A stretch of DNA of 64,000 nucleotides from JANQEU01 sp965228045 (GCA_965228045.1 OZ245789.1:1054001-1118000); one strand, 5' to 3'. Positions 32,900 to 42,561 are shown, counted from the first letter of the stretch. Translations and numbers: made by a program. The notes: generated from the letters alone by a model not told the origin.

Positions 32900-34093
32900 A
32901 TGAGATATTTATTAATGGTGACGTTACTGTCAGTTTTGTGTCAAGCCTGTAATCAGGGTAATAAGTCAGAAGGCGATCAGGTTGTTGCCTCGGAAGAAGC
33001 CACACCATTTTTTACAGCAAATCCTCAGCCCGTTCCTGAGCAGGAGGTGACGACGTTGGAAGTCGGATCAAGGGCCCCGGACTTTAACCTGCCCGGAGTG
33101 AGCGGACGATTTTACCAGTTAAGTGATTTCGCGGATGCGAAAGTTCTTGTCATCATTTTTACATGTAATCATTGCCCCACGGCCCAGGCATATGAACAGC
33201 GGATTATTGACATTACCGAAGAATACGATGAGAAGGGAGTTCAGGTAGTGGCCATATCTCCGAATTCAATCAGGGGGCTGTTATTGAATGAATTAGGATA
33301 CAGTGACCTCGGAGATTCGTTTGAGGATATGATAGTCCGGGCGGAAGACAAGGAATTTAATTTCCCTTATTTGTATGATGGTGATACCCATGAGGCATCG
33401 TTAAAATACGGACCAGTTGCCACGCCTCATGCTTATGTTTTTGACGAAGAAAGAGTTTTGACTTACGTTGGAAGACTGGATGCATCCGAAAAACCCGGAA
33501 CTGCCAATGCGGAAGACCTTCGGGCAGCTATAGATGCCACACTTGAAGGCAACCCGGTGGAAGTGAGTTCTACCAAGACATTTGGCTGCTCTGTGAAGTG
33601 GGCGTGGAAAGTGGAGTATGCGAATAAGGTAAATAAAGAATGGGCTGAAAAGGAAGTCACGCTTGAGGAAATTGATGTAAGTGGGCTGGAGCAATTGATG
33701 AAGAACGATTCTGACAAATTGAGATTGGTCAATCTTTGGGCAACGTGGTGCGGACCCTGTATCCTGGAATATCCGGAATTTATAGACATACACCGCATGT
33801 TTCGGGGGAGAGATTTTGAGTTTATCTCCGTGAGTGCAGACAATCTGGAAGCTAAAGAGAAGGCGCTTAGGTTTCTGGAGGAGAAAAATTCTGCATTGAC
33901 CAATTACATCTATTCAGAAGAAGATAAATATGCCATGATCGAAGCCATAGATCCTGAATGGGATGGTGCGCTTCCTTATACTGCGCTTATCGAACCTGGT
34001 GGCAAAGTGGTTTATCGTGAAATGGGTCCAATTGATCCTTTTGAATTAAAGAAAACCATAGTAGAGCATCCGATGATCGGTAGATATTACTGA
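32900..34093 (+). CDS. Lipoprotein with two thioredoxin-fold domains (AhpC/TSA-like plus TlpA-like)
   Basis: 397 residues. N-terminal export signal ending in CQAC (probable lipidated Cys17, imperfect lipobox). Domain 1 (about 50-220) is redoxin-like: SRAPDFNLPGVSG, then FTCNHCPTAQAYE with a CNHC pair, and VATPHAYVFD with the cis-Pro loop. Domain 2 (about 255-397) is TlpA-like: VNLWATWCGPCILEYPEF with a classical CGPC. The fusion suggests an envelope thiol relay, one domain reducing the other or a shared client. The gene stands alone between a chemoreceptor and a receiver gene. Each domain alone is common; the fusion I cannot name. Confidence 0.85.
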   Translation: MRYLLMVTLLSVLCQACNQGNKSEGDQVVASEEATPFFTANPQPVPEQEVTTLEVGSRAPDFNLPGVSGRFYQLSDFADAKVLVIIFTCNHCPTAQAYEQRIIDITEEYDEKGVQVVAISPNSIRGLLLNELGYSDLGDSFEDMIVRAEDKEFNFPYLYDGDTHEASLKYGPVATPHAYVFDEERVLTYVGRLDASEKPGTANAEDLRAAIDATLEGNPVEVSSTKTFGCSVKWAWKVEYANKVNKEWAEKEVTLEEIDVSGLEQLMKNDSDKLRLVNLWATWCGPCILEYPEFIDIHRMFRGRDFEFISVSADNLEAKEKALRFLEEKNSALTNYIYSEEDKYAMIEAIDPEWDGALPYTALIEPGGKVVYREMGPIDPFELKKTIVEHPMIGRYY

Positions 34094-34177
34094 TTTCTAA
34101 CTCTTCCATATCATATATCGGAATAGAGGCAAAAATTCTGTATTTTGTTATTACTAATTGCCGAACCGCTCAAATTC

Positions 34178-34573
34178 TTGAAGGAATTACAAAGGATAAT
34201 GCTCATTGATGACGATAAGACAATAAACTTTCTTAACAGGATGGTTTTGGAAAAGAAGGGATTTTCAAGTGAAATATGTGAATTTGAAAATGGCTCAAAG
34301 GCCATAGATTTTCTTAAAAATGACACTGCTCCAAAGAACCCGAACCTCATCTTTCTTGACATCAATATGCCAGTGATGGATGGATGGAACTTCATGGAGA
34401 AGTATGCGGAAATTGCAAGTGCCTGTCAGGAAACGCGAGTAGTCATGTTGACATCTTCGATCAATCCACGAGACAGGGAGAGAGCAGCGCAAACCAGGTT
34501 TGTCGATGGCTTTTACCCAAAACCGCTCACATTTGAGATCATCGATGACATTCTTGAAAAGCATTTTAACTAG
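34178..34573 (+). CDS. Stand-alone CheY-like response regulator
   Basis: A single receiver domain of about 131 residues: acidic pocket DDD at 11-13, phosphoacceptor Asp61 in FLDINMPVMDGW, Thr92 and Lys115 (PKP). Start choice is uncertain: TTG 34178 gives a complete first strand (RIMLIDDD), ATG 34199 would cut that strand, and TTG 34145 adds 11 residues. There is no output domain. It precedes the propeller sensor by 8 nt, so the two are probably co-transcribed and functionally linked. Confidence 0.82.
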   Translation: MKELQRIMLIDDDKTINFLNRMVLEKKGFSSEICEFENGSKAIDFLKNDTAPKNPNLIFLDINMPVMDGWNFMEKYAEIASACQETRVVMLTSSINPRDRERAAQTRFVDGFYPKPLTFEIIDDILEKHFN

Positions 34574-34581
34574 CGATCAGT

Positions 34582-37173
34582 ATGAGGGGTCGTCTGGCTA
34601 TATTCCTGCTGCTTACGGTTCAGGCCCTTTTTGTAGCCGGACAATTTTTTCCCGCCAAAATATATAGCACCTCCGATGGCATGCCTGCCAATAAAATTCA
34701 TGGCATTGAGCAAACAGATGATGGGATCATGTGGTTTCTGACTTCCAGAGGAGTAGTCACTTACAATTCTCAGTCCTGGTATCTGTTTCCTGACTCTCTG
34801 GGATTACCGACTTCGGACTTCTCAGGAATGATGCGAGACGCGGCAAATAGAATATGGGTAGCCGGAGAAAATGATGAGGGTTTTGTGATAAAATACTTTG
34901 AGAACGGAAGCTGGTTCGAAACAGACAAACCAGATGAATGGGTGGCTAGCAATCAGAGTTTCACTTTTTATGCACGCCAGGTCGGAGATTCCTTACAGGT
35001 ATTGATATCATCCGGTAAAAAACTTTATTATAAAAAAATAGGGCAGGAGTGGGTGGTCAAAGAAATATCGTTTAGGCTCGGAAGTCACATAAATGTAATT
35101 ACGGAAATAGATGGACAGATTTGGTTGGGTTCTGATGAAGGCGTCTACACCTTAAACGGAGATTATTTGTATAAAAGAGATTACCGTTTTCCGGTAAATG
35201 ATAATATATTAAATATTGAATCCCATAACGAGTCAATTTACCTGCTGGGTCTTAACTGGATGGGAAGGATAGATGACAGAAAGATTGAGGTATTGTCCGA
35301 AGATCTCGGGATCATCAGGTCCTCGCGCTACAATAAGAACAATCTCGAGATCGATAAGCGAGGCAGGATCTTTTACAGCGCTCATACACCAGCCAAATAC
35401 CTTGACGTAGAAAATCGCGTAGGGAAACCACTTTTTTTTCAGAACAGAATAAAAAATGCCTTATCTACCCGGATCTTCATTGACAAGGAGGAAAATGTCT
35501 GGATAGGTGATCACCGTGGTCTTTTTAAATTCAATTTGTTGAAATTTCAGAGTTATGATGGTAGCTCCGGGATTTATGCCAATGAAGTGAGCACCATCAT
35601 GGAGACGGCTTCCGGGGAAATAATCCTGGCCAATCCGCGTGCCTTGAATTTCATTTCTCCTACAGGAAACATCAGAATTTACCCTTTTCAGGATGAAAAA
35701 TACGTTGAGTACTTCACCAGAATCAATGACATTTGTGAGGACTACGAAGGTCGAATACTGATGGCAACGAGCTACGGTGGGCTGCTAGTTTTTGATGGAG
35801 GAAGATTTTACCCATTCAAGGGGTTTGAAGTGGGTGGCAGGACGGTGGTTTCTGTCAAAAACTTCAACAATAAAATACTTGTGGCTTCATCGGAAGGCCT
35901 GTTTGACATCACTGATGGCGATAAGAAATCAATTTCCCCGGTGAAAAACATACGAAATCTGGTACCATTGAGTGGTAATGAACTTGCTGTTTTAAGACAT
36001 TATAATGGCTTGGTCATTTACAATGACAGTTCCGGAGTCTTCAGGGAGTATCGTTCCGATAGTCGTAAGCGCAACAGTATCTACTCTGCTGTGAAATGGA
36101 ACGGCGACTATCTTTTCGCCTCAGCTGGAGGGATTTTGCGCTTAAAGAATGATTCGTTAGTCCTCTACTCAGTTCCGGAAATACCGGATTGGAAAGCTAT
36201 TTACAGCTTGATGGTAGATGCCACCAATAGTTTATGGGTGGGAACATCCGATGGTGTCTATAAGACGGATGGCCGAAATACGATTTATTTTGGCGAATCA
36301 GATGGATTGATTGGTAAGGAAGTGAATAGGAATGCAATGATACAAGACCAGAACGGTGATATATGGATTGGCACAGAACTCGGGGCCTCCGTGTATAATC
36401 AGGAAGAGGACTTAACTCTCCGGTATACGCCGAGACTTTCAATTACGGGCATAGAGACTACAAGCGGAAAAACATTTGAGCCTGAATCGGATTCTCCTGT
36501 TCAAATTGACTCGGACGAAAATACCCTGACATTTAGGTTTCTGGGCATTTCCTTTATTGATGAACAAAGTATTCAGTATGAGTATTTTTTGGAAGGATTT
36601 GATGAGGCGTGGCAGCAAAGCAGCACTCCACAAGTCAGATATATCAATTTACCAGGAGGAGATTATTCATTTGGTGTACGATCCAAAGTAGGGAAGTCTG
36701 AATGGAGTGAACCTGTTTTCGCCTCAATCAGGATAGAACAACCTTTGACCGAAAAGCCGGAATTTACCCTATTCCTCATCTTTTTTGCTGCGATTTTTGT
36801 CTATTCGATCTATAGGTTTCGTGTTCGGTATCTGATTAATAAACAAAAGGACCTGGAAAGCATTATTATGCTTAGAACCAATGAGCTAAGGGAACTGAAC
36901 AAAGACCTGGAACTAAAGGTGGCGGATCGTACCAAACACCTTGAAAATACAAATTCCAGATTGCGAGAATACGCTTACATCAATGCTCACTTACTAAGGG
37001 CACCGCTTTCCAGAATTCAGAGCCTTATATATCTCATCGAAATTTCTGATAAAAATGGATTTGATCCTAAATATTACGAAATCTTAAAGGACTCCAGTGC
37101 TGAATTAGACCAGGTGATTCATTCCATCAATGACGTCCTTGATGACCGGGATTTTCTCTCGAACAACCAATAG
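34582..37173 (+). CDS. Propeller / Y_Y_Y membrane sensor with HisKA-like end but no ATPase domain
   Basis: 863 residues with a signal peptide (MRGRLAIFLLLTVQALFVAG). The periplasmic part has Reg_prop-type repeats (GIMWFLTSRGVVTYN, NVWIGDHRGLFKFN, SLWVGTSDGVYKTD, DIWIGTELGASVYN) and a Y_Y_Y domain (YEYFLEGFDEAWQQSS). A transmembrane helix (FTLFLIFFAAIFVYSIYRF) and coiled coil lead to a HisKA-like helix pair with NAHLLRAPLSRI resembling an H-box (His at the expected site). The protein ends about 60 residues later, with no N, G1 or G2 box, so it cannot be a conventional kinase. It may dock or dephosphorylate the receiver encoded 8 nt upstream. Confidence 0.85.
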   Translation: MRGRLAIFLLLTVQALFVAGQFFPAKIYSTSDGMPANKIHGIEQTDDGIMWFLTSRGVVTYNSQSWYLFPDSLGLPTSDFSGMMRDAANRIWVAGENDEGFVIKYFENGSWFETDKPDEWVASNQSFTFYARQVGDSLQVLISSGKKLYYKKIGQEWVVKEISFRLGSHINVITEIDGQIWLGSDEGVYTLNGDYLYKRDYRFPVNDNILNIESHNESIYLLGLNWMGRIDDRKIEVLSEDLGIIRSSRYNKNNLEIDKRGRIFYSAHTPAKYLDVENRVGKPLFFQNRIKNALSTRIFIDKEENVWIGDHRGLFKFNLLKFQSYDGSSGIYANEVSTIMETASGEIILANPRALNFISPTGNIRIYPFQDEKYVEYFTRINDICEDYEGRILMATSYGGLLVFDGGRFYPFKGFEVGGRTVVSVKNFNNKILVASSEGLFDITDGDKKSISPVKNIRNLVPLSGNELAVLRHYNGLVIYNDSSGVFREYRSDSRKRNSIYSAVKWNGDYLFASAGGILRLKNDSLVLYSVPEIPDWKAIYSLMVDATNSLWVGTSDGVYKTDGRNTIYFGESDGLIGKEVNRNAMIQDQNGDIWIGTELGASVYNQEEDLTLRYTPRLSITGIETTSGKTFEPESDSPVQIDSDENTLTFRFLGISFIDEQSIQYEYFLEGFDEAWQQSSTPQVRYINLPGGDYSFGVRSKVGKSEWSEPVFASIRIEQPLTEKPEFTLFLIFFAAIFVYSIYRFRVRYLINKQKDLESIIMLRTNELRELNKDLELKVADRTKHLENTNSRLREYAYINAHLLRAPLSRIQSLIYLIEISDKNGFDPKYYEILKDSSAELDQVIHSINDVLDDRDFLSNNQ

Positions 37174-37313
37174 CCGATCCCAAGGCATACCTAATTCTTG
37201 GTAATTAGAGGCAATGATATAAGCATATGCTATGATTTGACAATAAAAATGCATTATTTGATACAGCTTCTAACATAAGCCAAAAAATAGTTATCAAATC
37301 CACAACCAAAGCT

Positions 37314-37553
37314 GTGGCGAACATAAAAGCGCTCATCATAACTTCCAGGGAAAAGGAAATCCTAAATTATCTTTCTCATGGCCATAACAGTAGAGAAATT
37401 GCTGAGATTTTGAGTATCTCATTGTTCACTGTTGATACTCACAGGCGCAATATGATGCAAAAGATGCAAGCCAGGAATACAGCTCACTTAATAAGACGTT
37501 GTTTTGAAGAAGAGCTTCTGCATTTGAATTCCAATGGTCTTCGCAAGGAATAA
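37314..37553 (+). CDS. Single-domain LuxR-type HTH regulator
   Basis: 79 residues, GTG start at 37314. Nearly all of it is a GerE/LuxR helix-turn-helix: TSREKEILNYLSHGHNSREI, then AEILSISLFTVDTHRRNMMQKM. No receiver or ligand domain. Located 140 nt after the kinase-less propeller sensor and the receiver, so it could be the DNA-binding output of that split system, by direct contact. Convergent with the metallopeptidase gene. Confidence 0.8.
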   Translation: MANIKALIITSREKEILNYLSHGHNSREIAEILSISLFTVDTHRRNMMQKMQARNTAHLIRRCFEEELLHLNSNGLRKE

Positions 37554-37554
37554 A

Positions 37555-38319
37555 TTACTTCAGTTCGAGCTGTTTTCTTAACTCGCTTTTTTGGATATCG
37601 TCTTGAAAAAATTCCTGAATTGATCCCTCTAGTTCAGTAAAATAGTACTCCGTCAACAGGTGTGCTTCGATATAATCTTTTCTTACCGAACCAGCCTGGT
37701 CATAAAATCCTGAGTTATATTGATCTACCCGGGATTTGAGGGTGTAGGATGGATCTCTCTGTTTTGCCCACCGGGACGCCCAATACTCACAAAATCCTTC
37801 CTGCTTCCATTGTGGTAAAGAGCGAACTTTCAGAAATCCCAGCTCTTCTTTCAAAAGTTGATGTATTATTTCATGGGAGATAATGTGAATGATGTTGCCT
37901 TCCAGAAGATTGTATGAGAATCTCCCATCTGATCGTTCTTGCATTTCACGGATAAACGGAACATTTATCAGGACATAATTGAAAAAAGGGATATAAATGC
38001 CCTGACTTTGAATTGGTCTTCTAAAAACCTCCGCAAATACCGTGTAGGTCTCTTCATTACAAAGCAGAACCTCAAATGACTCATTACCCTCAAATATCGG
38101 TACCTGTCTGATCCGTTGCTCTACCTCACCGAATATATGTCCGATTCCATAATCCGGAGGCTTGTGCCAATGAACTTTGAACCGCTGATATTCAAAGTGA
38201 TATTCGAAATAGCTTTTCGCAGTCAAAAGAGGCCAGATGTTGATGATTTGGACCGAGGTGTAAATCAATAGTAAGGCCAGGAATGCGACTAATGAATATC
38301 TCCAGGTTTTTTTCTTCAT
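37555..38319 (-). CDS. Membrane-anchored HExxH metallopeptidase-like protein
   Basis: 254 residues: N-terminal transmembrane anchor (YSLVAFLALLLIYTSVQIINIW), then a globular domain with His149-Glu-x-x-His153 (SHEIIHQLLKEEL) and WKQEGFCEY, where Glu174 fits the third zinc ligand of gluzincin / peptidase MA-like proteins. The active site would face the periplasm. It lies downstream of the transglutaminase-Anbu operon on the same strand with an 83-nt gap, so co-transcription is possible. Substrate unknown. Confidence 0.7.
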   Translation of the reverse strand: MKKKTWRYSLVAFLALLLIYTSVQIINIWPLLTAKSYFEYHFEYQRFKVHWHKPPDYGIGHIFGEVEQRIRQVPIFEGNESFEVLLCNEETYTVFAEVFRRPIQSQGIYIPFFNYVLINVPFIREMQERSDGRFSYNLLEGNIIHIISHEIIHQLLKEELGFLKVRSLPQWKQEGFCEYWASRWAKQRDPSYTLKSRVDQYNSGFYDQAGSVRKDYIEAHLLTEYYFTELEGSIQEFFQDDIQKSELRKQLELK

Positions 38320-38402
38320 AAAAGGGGAGTCTTGCCTTTTTTGGAAAATATACTCAATTCAGGTATTCCGGATTGATTTTGACACATTTGACAAAGGCCA
38401 GG

Positions 38403-39236
38403 TCATTTGTCAATTGCTTCTATGGCAACTTTCGTGCTTAATTCAGATCGGGCATCTCCCCGGTAGTTTCCGGAAACGGGCATGGTTCTGGAGGGCTCAT
38501 AGCTGGTTACTATAGGAATATATGTTTCTGTGGTCCACATTCCGGCACTTGGATCTATACCCACCCAACCGGCACCAGGCAACCACGCTTCTACCCATGC
38601 ATGAAGCTCATGGCCCTCACCCAACTCTTCGTTAAATGCATAGCCGCTGACAAATCGTGAAGGAATTTCCAGGAAACGCAGAAAATGGATCAGCATCCAG
38701 GATAAATCACGACAGGAACCCTCTTTTCTGTCGAAGCACTGGACCGGAGACAAAAGATCCTCAATGTACCGGGGGGCATGACTCCATTTCTCATGAATCC
38801 TTTGATTGAGTTTTGAAAGAATTGAAACCGGGTCATTCTCCAAAGGAGATATTTCCTTTTCAATCCATGACTGGAGCTTTGGGGATAATTTCTCTACCGT
38901 GGTAAGATAAGGCATCAATACGGGTTGTTCATCGGCCCTTTTGGTCACAGATTCATCAATGAAGAAGTTGAAAGGATTATATGGTTTCACATGAACCTCA
39001 AGCAATGCCTCGATCTTCAGTTCCTTCAATTTTTGATTGAAAAGGCATTGTATCATCACATTATTCTCTGCATCCAGCCGATGTGACCTTGCTGAAGGTT
39101 CCGGCGTAACTTTGATTTCCCAGTTAATCAATTCCAGATACTCCCTGTGCTGGGGGTAGAAATGCAGATACTGCGGCTGGATATAGACTGCATTTTCATA
39201 AGTGTAAAGCGTATCGTGAGATACCTTAAGTATCAT
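38403..39236 (-). CDS. Transglutaminase-like protease of the Anbu operon
   Basis: 277 residues. The N-terminal domain is the bacterial transglutaminase-like region (LHFYPQHREYLELINWEIKV); the core has Cys175 (GSCRDLSWMLIHFLR), His212 (ELHAWVEAWLP) and Asp228 (GIDPSAG), a complete triad. Cytoplasmic, no signal. Its start overlaps the Anbu stop by 4 nt. In the predicted peptide-tagging system this protein would cleave or transfer peptides built by the ATP-grasp/alpha-E proteins. Confidence 0.92.
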   Translation of the reverse strand: MILKVSHDTLYTYENAVYIQPQYLHFYPQHREYLELINWEIKVTPEPSARSHRLDAENNVMIQCLFNQKLKELKIEALLEVHVKPYNPFNFFIDESVTKRADEQPVLMPYLTTVEKLSPKLQSWIEKEISPLENDPVSILSKLNQRIHEKWSHAPRYIEDLLSPVQCFDRKEGSCRDLSWMLIHFLRFLEIPSRFVSGYAFNEELGEGHELHAWVEAWLPGAGWVGIDPSAGMWTTETYIPIVTSYEPSRTMPVSGNYRGDARSELSTKVAIEAIDK

Positions 39237-39979
39237 GGCATAATGGACAATTGAGAAGTATTCTTCTCAAAAGCTTTATCGAGGGCCACGGCGGGCAATT
39301 TATCAATGGCATCTCCTAAACGGGAATTCCAGTATTCAGAAATACTTCTCAGATCCTTCTCCTGAAATCGATGCTCAATCAGGTCAAACTGGTCGTTGTA
39401 AAGGATCACAGTATCCAGCGGATAGTCTACGTCATTGCTAGAAATACGGGTAGCTTCGAACGAAAGAAATCCAGCCTTCATTCCAAATTTCAAGGTACTC
39501 TCATACTTAAGAGCTCTTTTTAGGATGGGATTGCCAAAGCCTGTGTTACCGATAATAATATATGGAGTACCTTCTCCTACTTCGATCCAGTTCCCCTGCG
39601 GATAAAGCAGATAAAGCTTTGGCTTTTCATCTTCCTCAAGTTGACCACCTACTATGGCGTATAAATTGAACTGCATACCAGACTCTTTTAACGAATCCCG
39701 ATCCTCCTTAGCCACTCGCTTGACCTGGTCTCCGAATTTATTTACGGCATGATATAGTTTATTGAATGTCTCATCCTCTTTTTCGATGACCTCCTTGAAA
39801 TAAGTGATGGCCTTATCGCGCACTGATCGGAGTCCGCTTGTCATGATGAAAAAAGAGTGCTTGGATCTTTTGATGGTAAAGATCTTTTTAGCTGTGGTTG
39901 TATCATTTCCGGAAGTAATACGGGTATCCGCAATTCCGGCCACACCTTCTTTACTGAGTATGCCTAAACAATATGTCAT
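39233..39979 (-). CDS. Anbu: proteasome-like peptidase
   Basis: 248 residues. An Ntn-hydrolase of the HslV/proteasome beta group known as Anbu. MTYCLGILSKEGVAGIADTR starts with Met-Thr, so Met removal would expose the Thr nucleophile; Asp18 and Lys31/Lys32 fit the other catalytic positions. ITSGNDTTTAKKIFTI and FIMTSGLRSVRD match the fold. It overlaps the alpha-E gene by 4 nt and the transglutaminase gene by 4 nt. Known Anbu proteins form open-ring or helical assemblies; the physiological substrate is not established. Confidence 0.93.
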   Translation of the reverse strand: MTYCLGILSKEGVAGIADTRITSGNDTTTAKKIFTIKRSKHSFFIMTSGLRSVRDKAITYFKEVIEKEDETFNKLYHAVNKFGDQVKRVAKEDRDSLKESGMQFNLYAIVGGQLEEDEKPKLYLLYPQGNWIEVGEGTPYIIIGNTGFGNPILKRALKYESTLKFGMKAGFLSFEATRISSNDVDYPLDTVILYNDQFDLIEHRFQEKDLRSISEYWNSRLGDAIDKLPAVALDKAFEKNTSQLSIMP

Positions 39980-40953
39980 TCCTGGGATGCTGTTTGGGAT
40001 ACGAAATTACTCCTAATCAGGAAATACTGTTCATTAATCGTATTTGAAATGGTATTCAATTTTAGCTGAAGCTGGTCGACGTATTCGTGCAGCCCAAAAT
40101 CAATAATGCTTTTTACATCCGAAAACTCCAGTTCGGACCTTAGTGCACCTACTGCCTGCTCGGCGTCATTTACATAACCACTTGGATTTCCAGTTATCTT
40201 ATGTAGAGAATCCTCTGCTGCTTTTATACTGTAGAATACGCTTCTCGGAAAGTATTTATTAAGCATTAAGAATCCTACAACGGATTCAGTAGAGATTTTT
40301 CCATAGACTCTTTTGTAGGCATTGAATGCACCTACCGAATTGAGAAGCGCTGCCCAGTGCAGGTAATCCAAAGGTGAGCCTACCTGGTCAATGGATGGCA
40401 ATAATATATGATACTTTACATCCAGTATCCTGGATGTTTTATCTGCTCTTTCGAGGAATTTACCCATTTTATTGAAGTACCATCCCTCTGTGCGTGATTC
40501 ATTTTCGTAAGACAGGCCATACACAATTTGAACCCTTTGTTTGATGTTGTCGAAAAAGTCCCTTGGATCTTCTTTTTTCCAAATTTTCCGTTTGGACGCA
40601 CTTTGCATAAAGTAATAGAGATCGTTAAGGGTCTCCCAGGCTTCATGAGAAATACTTTCTCTGATGATCCTGGCATTTTCGCGCGCTTTTTCAAGGCTTC
40701 TGATAATAGAGTTTTCATATTCCCGGTCGAAGGCCAGAAAGTAGATCACATTGTCCTTACTATAATTCTTGTATCTACCGTCATAGAATTCTTTGTCACC
40801 GGTAGTAGCTACCAGTGGCTCCCATTGCTCCTTCATGCCAGGGGGCAGGTCGAGGGAAAGATTAAAATTCACCTCAATAAACCGGGCATAGTTCTCCGCC
40901 CTTTCCACATATCTTCCTAACCAAAATAACGAATCTGCTACTCTACTTAACAT
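39976..40953 (-). CDS. Alpha-E domain protein
   Basis: 325 residues, all-helical alpha-E domain: starts MLSRVADSLFWLGRYVERAEN, contains RADKTSRILDVKYHILLPS and SVVGFLMLNKYFPRSVFYSI. It always travels with the circularly permuted ATP-grasp protein and is a predicted partner in peptide ligation. It follows the ATP-grasp gene by 3 nt and overlaps Anbu by 4 nt. Confidence 0.93.
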   Translation of the reverse strand: MLSRVADSLFWLGRYVERAENYARFIEVNFNLSLDLPPGMKEQWEPLVATTGDKEFYDGRYKNYSKDNVIYFLAFDREYENSIIRSLEKARENARIIRESISHEAWETLNDLYYFMQSASKRKIWKKEDPRDFFDNIKQRVQIVYGLSYENESRTEGWYFNKMGKFLERADKTSRILDVKYHILLPSIDQVGSPLDYLHWAALLNSVGAFNAYKRVYGKISTESVVGFLMLNKYFPRSVFYSIKAAEDSLHKITGNPSGYVNDAEQAVGALRSELEFSDVKSIIDFGLHEYVDQLQLKLNTISNTINEQYFLIRSNFVSQTASQE

Positions 40954-40956
40954 TTC

Positions 40957-42393
40957 TTACTTATCACTTAATACCCATGTATCTTTACTTCCACCGCCTT
41001 GTGAGGAATTTACCACCAGTGAGCCCTGCTTCAACGCAACCCTTGTAAGCGCTCCAGGGACAACGTCAATCTCTTTTCCATACAAAATATAAGGTCTTAA
41101 GTCCACATGTCTGGCACCAAAGCTGGACTTCGTAAGGGTAGGCACAGTAGAAAGAGAAAGAGTAGGCTGGGCAATGTATTTCCTTGGCGACTTTTTGATC
41201 TTCTCTTTGAACTCCGCATGTTCCTTTTTCGTGGCTTTTGGTCCGATCAACATGCCGTAACCACCTGCGGCATTTGTTTCTTTGACCACCAATTTACCAA
41301 TGTTCTCCAGTACATACTCCCGATCCTCTTTCTCGCCACACTTATAAGTAGGCACGTTAGAAATTATTGGATCCTGATCCAGATAATATTTAATAATATC
41401 CGGTACGAAAGTATAAACCGCTTTGTCATCCGCGATTCCCGTTCCGGGCGCATTGGCCAAAGCCACATTACCAGCCTTGTAGGCTTCAAAAATTCCGGGG
41501 ACACCCAGCATCGATTTTGGATTGAAAACCAATGGATCCAGAAAAGTGTCATCTATTCTTCTGTAGATCACGTCCAGCTGCTGCAAACCCTGGGTGGTTT
41601 GCATAAAAACTTTCTTATCCTCCACAATTAAATCCTGGCCAGTCACAAGCTCCACGCCCATTTGTTGAGCCAGATACGAGTGCTCGAAATATGCCGAATT
41701 GTAAATACCGGGAGTAAGGACCGCTATGGTCGGATATTCCTTTTCTGAGAGTCCGGCCAGCATGTCCCGTAGTTTGTCGGGATAATTTCTTATAGGTCTT
41801 ACGTTTAGTTTAGAAAAGAGAGTGGAGAAAGCGTTTTTTACAATCTCTCTGTTTTCCAACATGTATGATACTCCTGATGGACATCTCAGGTTATCTTCCA
41901 ACACATAGAATTCTCCATCGTCATTTCTGACCAGGTCGCTGCCTGTGATGTGACACCAGACCCCATTTGGTGGGTTAAGACCTTCACAAGCTTCCAGGTA
42001 GTCTTTACTGCTGAGAATGAGATCTTTTGGCACAATTCCGTCTTTCAGAATTTTCTTGTCGTGATATACATCATCGATGAAAAGATTGAGAGCTTCAATG
42101 CGCTGCATCAGACCTCTGTTGATTTTGTCCCATTCCGGAGCCCCGAGTACCCTTGGCACAAGGTCAAGTGGTAGTATTTTTTCAATTCCTTTGTTGTCGT
42201 GATAGACGTTAAAAGTCATACCAATTGATAGTTGGGACTTGTCAGTACTATGTTGCAGTTGCTGCAATTTCTTGAAAGGAATGTCCTCCAATGCAGATTT
42301 AAGATCCGTGTATGAGTCTCTTGTGGAACCGGACTCATCTATCATTTCATCATAAATACCTTTTACCGAATAATTTTCAAAATGCATGAACAA
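40957..42393 (-). CDS. Circularly permuted ATP-grasp ligase of the Anbu operon
   Basis: 478 residues of the CP_ATPgrasp family (DUF404/DUF407). Visible motifs include YHDKKILKDGIVP, VLEDNLRCPSGVSYMLENR, YRRIDDTFLDPL, ANAPGTGIADDKAVYTFVP and VVKETNAAGGYGMLIGP, then SFGARHVDLRPYI near the end. Predicted to ligate amino acids or peptides using ATP. First gene of a four-gene minus-strand operon (ATP-grasp, alpha-E, Anbu, transglutaminase). ATG 42393; the frame may equally start at the Met three codons in. Confidence 0.93.
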   Translation of the reverse strand: MFMHFENYSVKGIYDEMIDESGSTRDSYTDLKSALEDIPFKKLQQLQHSTDKSQLSIGMTFNVYHDNKGIEKILPLDLVPRVLGAPEWDKINRGLMQRIEALNLFIDDVYHDKKILKDGIVPKDLILSSKDYLEACEGLNPPNGVWCHITGSDLVRNDDGEFYVLEDNLRCPSGVSYMLENREIVKNAFSTLFSKLNVRPIRNYPDKLRDMLAGLSEKEYPTIAVLTPGIYNSAYFEHSYLAQQMGVELVTGQDLIVEDKKVFMQTTQGLQQLDVIYRRIDDTFLDPLVFNPKSMLGVPGIFEAYKAGNVALANAPGTGIADDKAVYTFVPDIIKYYLDQDPIISNVPTYKCGEKEDREYVLENIGKLVVKETNAAGGYGMLIGPKATKKEHAEFKEKIKKSPRKYIAQPTLSLSTVPTLTKSSFGARHVDLRPYILYGKEIDVVPGALTRVALKQGSLVVNSSQGGGSKDTWVLSDK

Positions 42394-42561
42394 TGGTAGT
42401 TTGCAATAAAATAATAAAAATTTATCAAATTATCACCATTCCAGAAGAATACTGATCTGTTTTACAATAAAATGGCTCATTATTGACTTTTTGTCAAATA
42501 ACATGACAAGATTCTTAATCAATACCAGCCTGGTAAGATAACAATCAGGAAGATGATGAGT

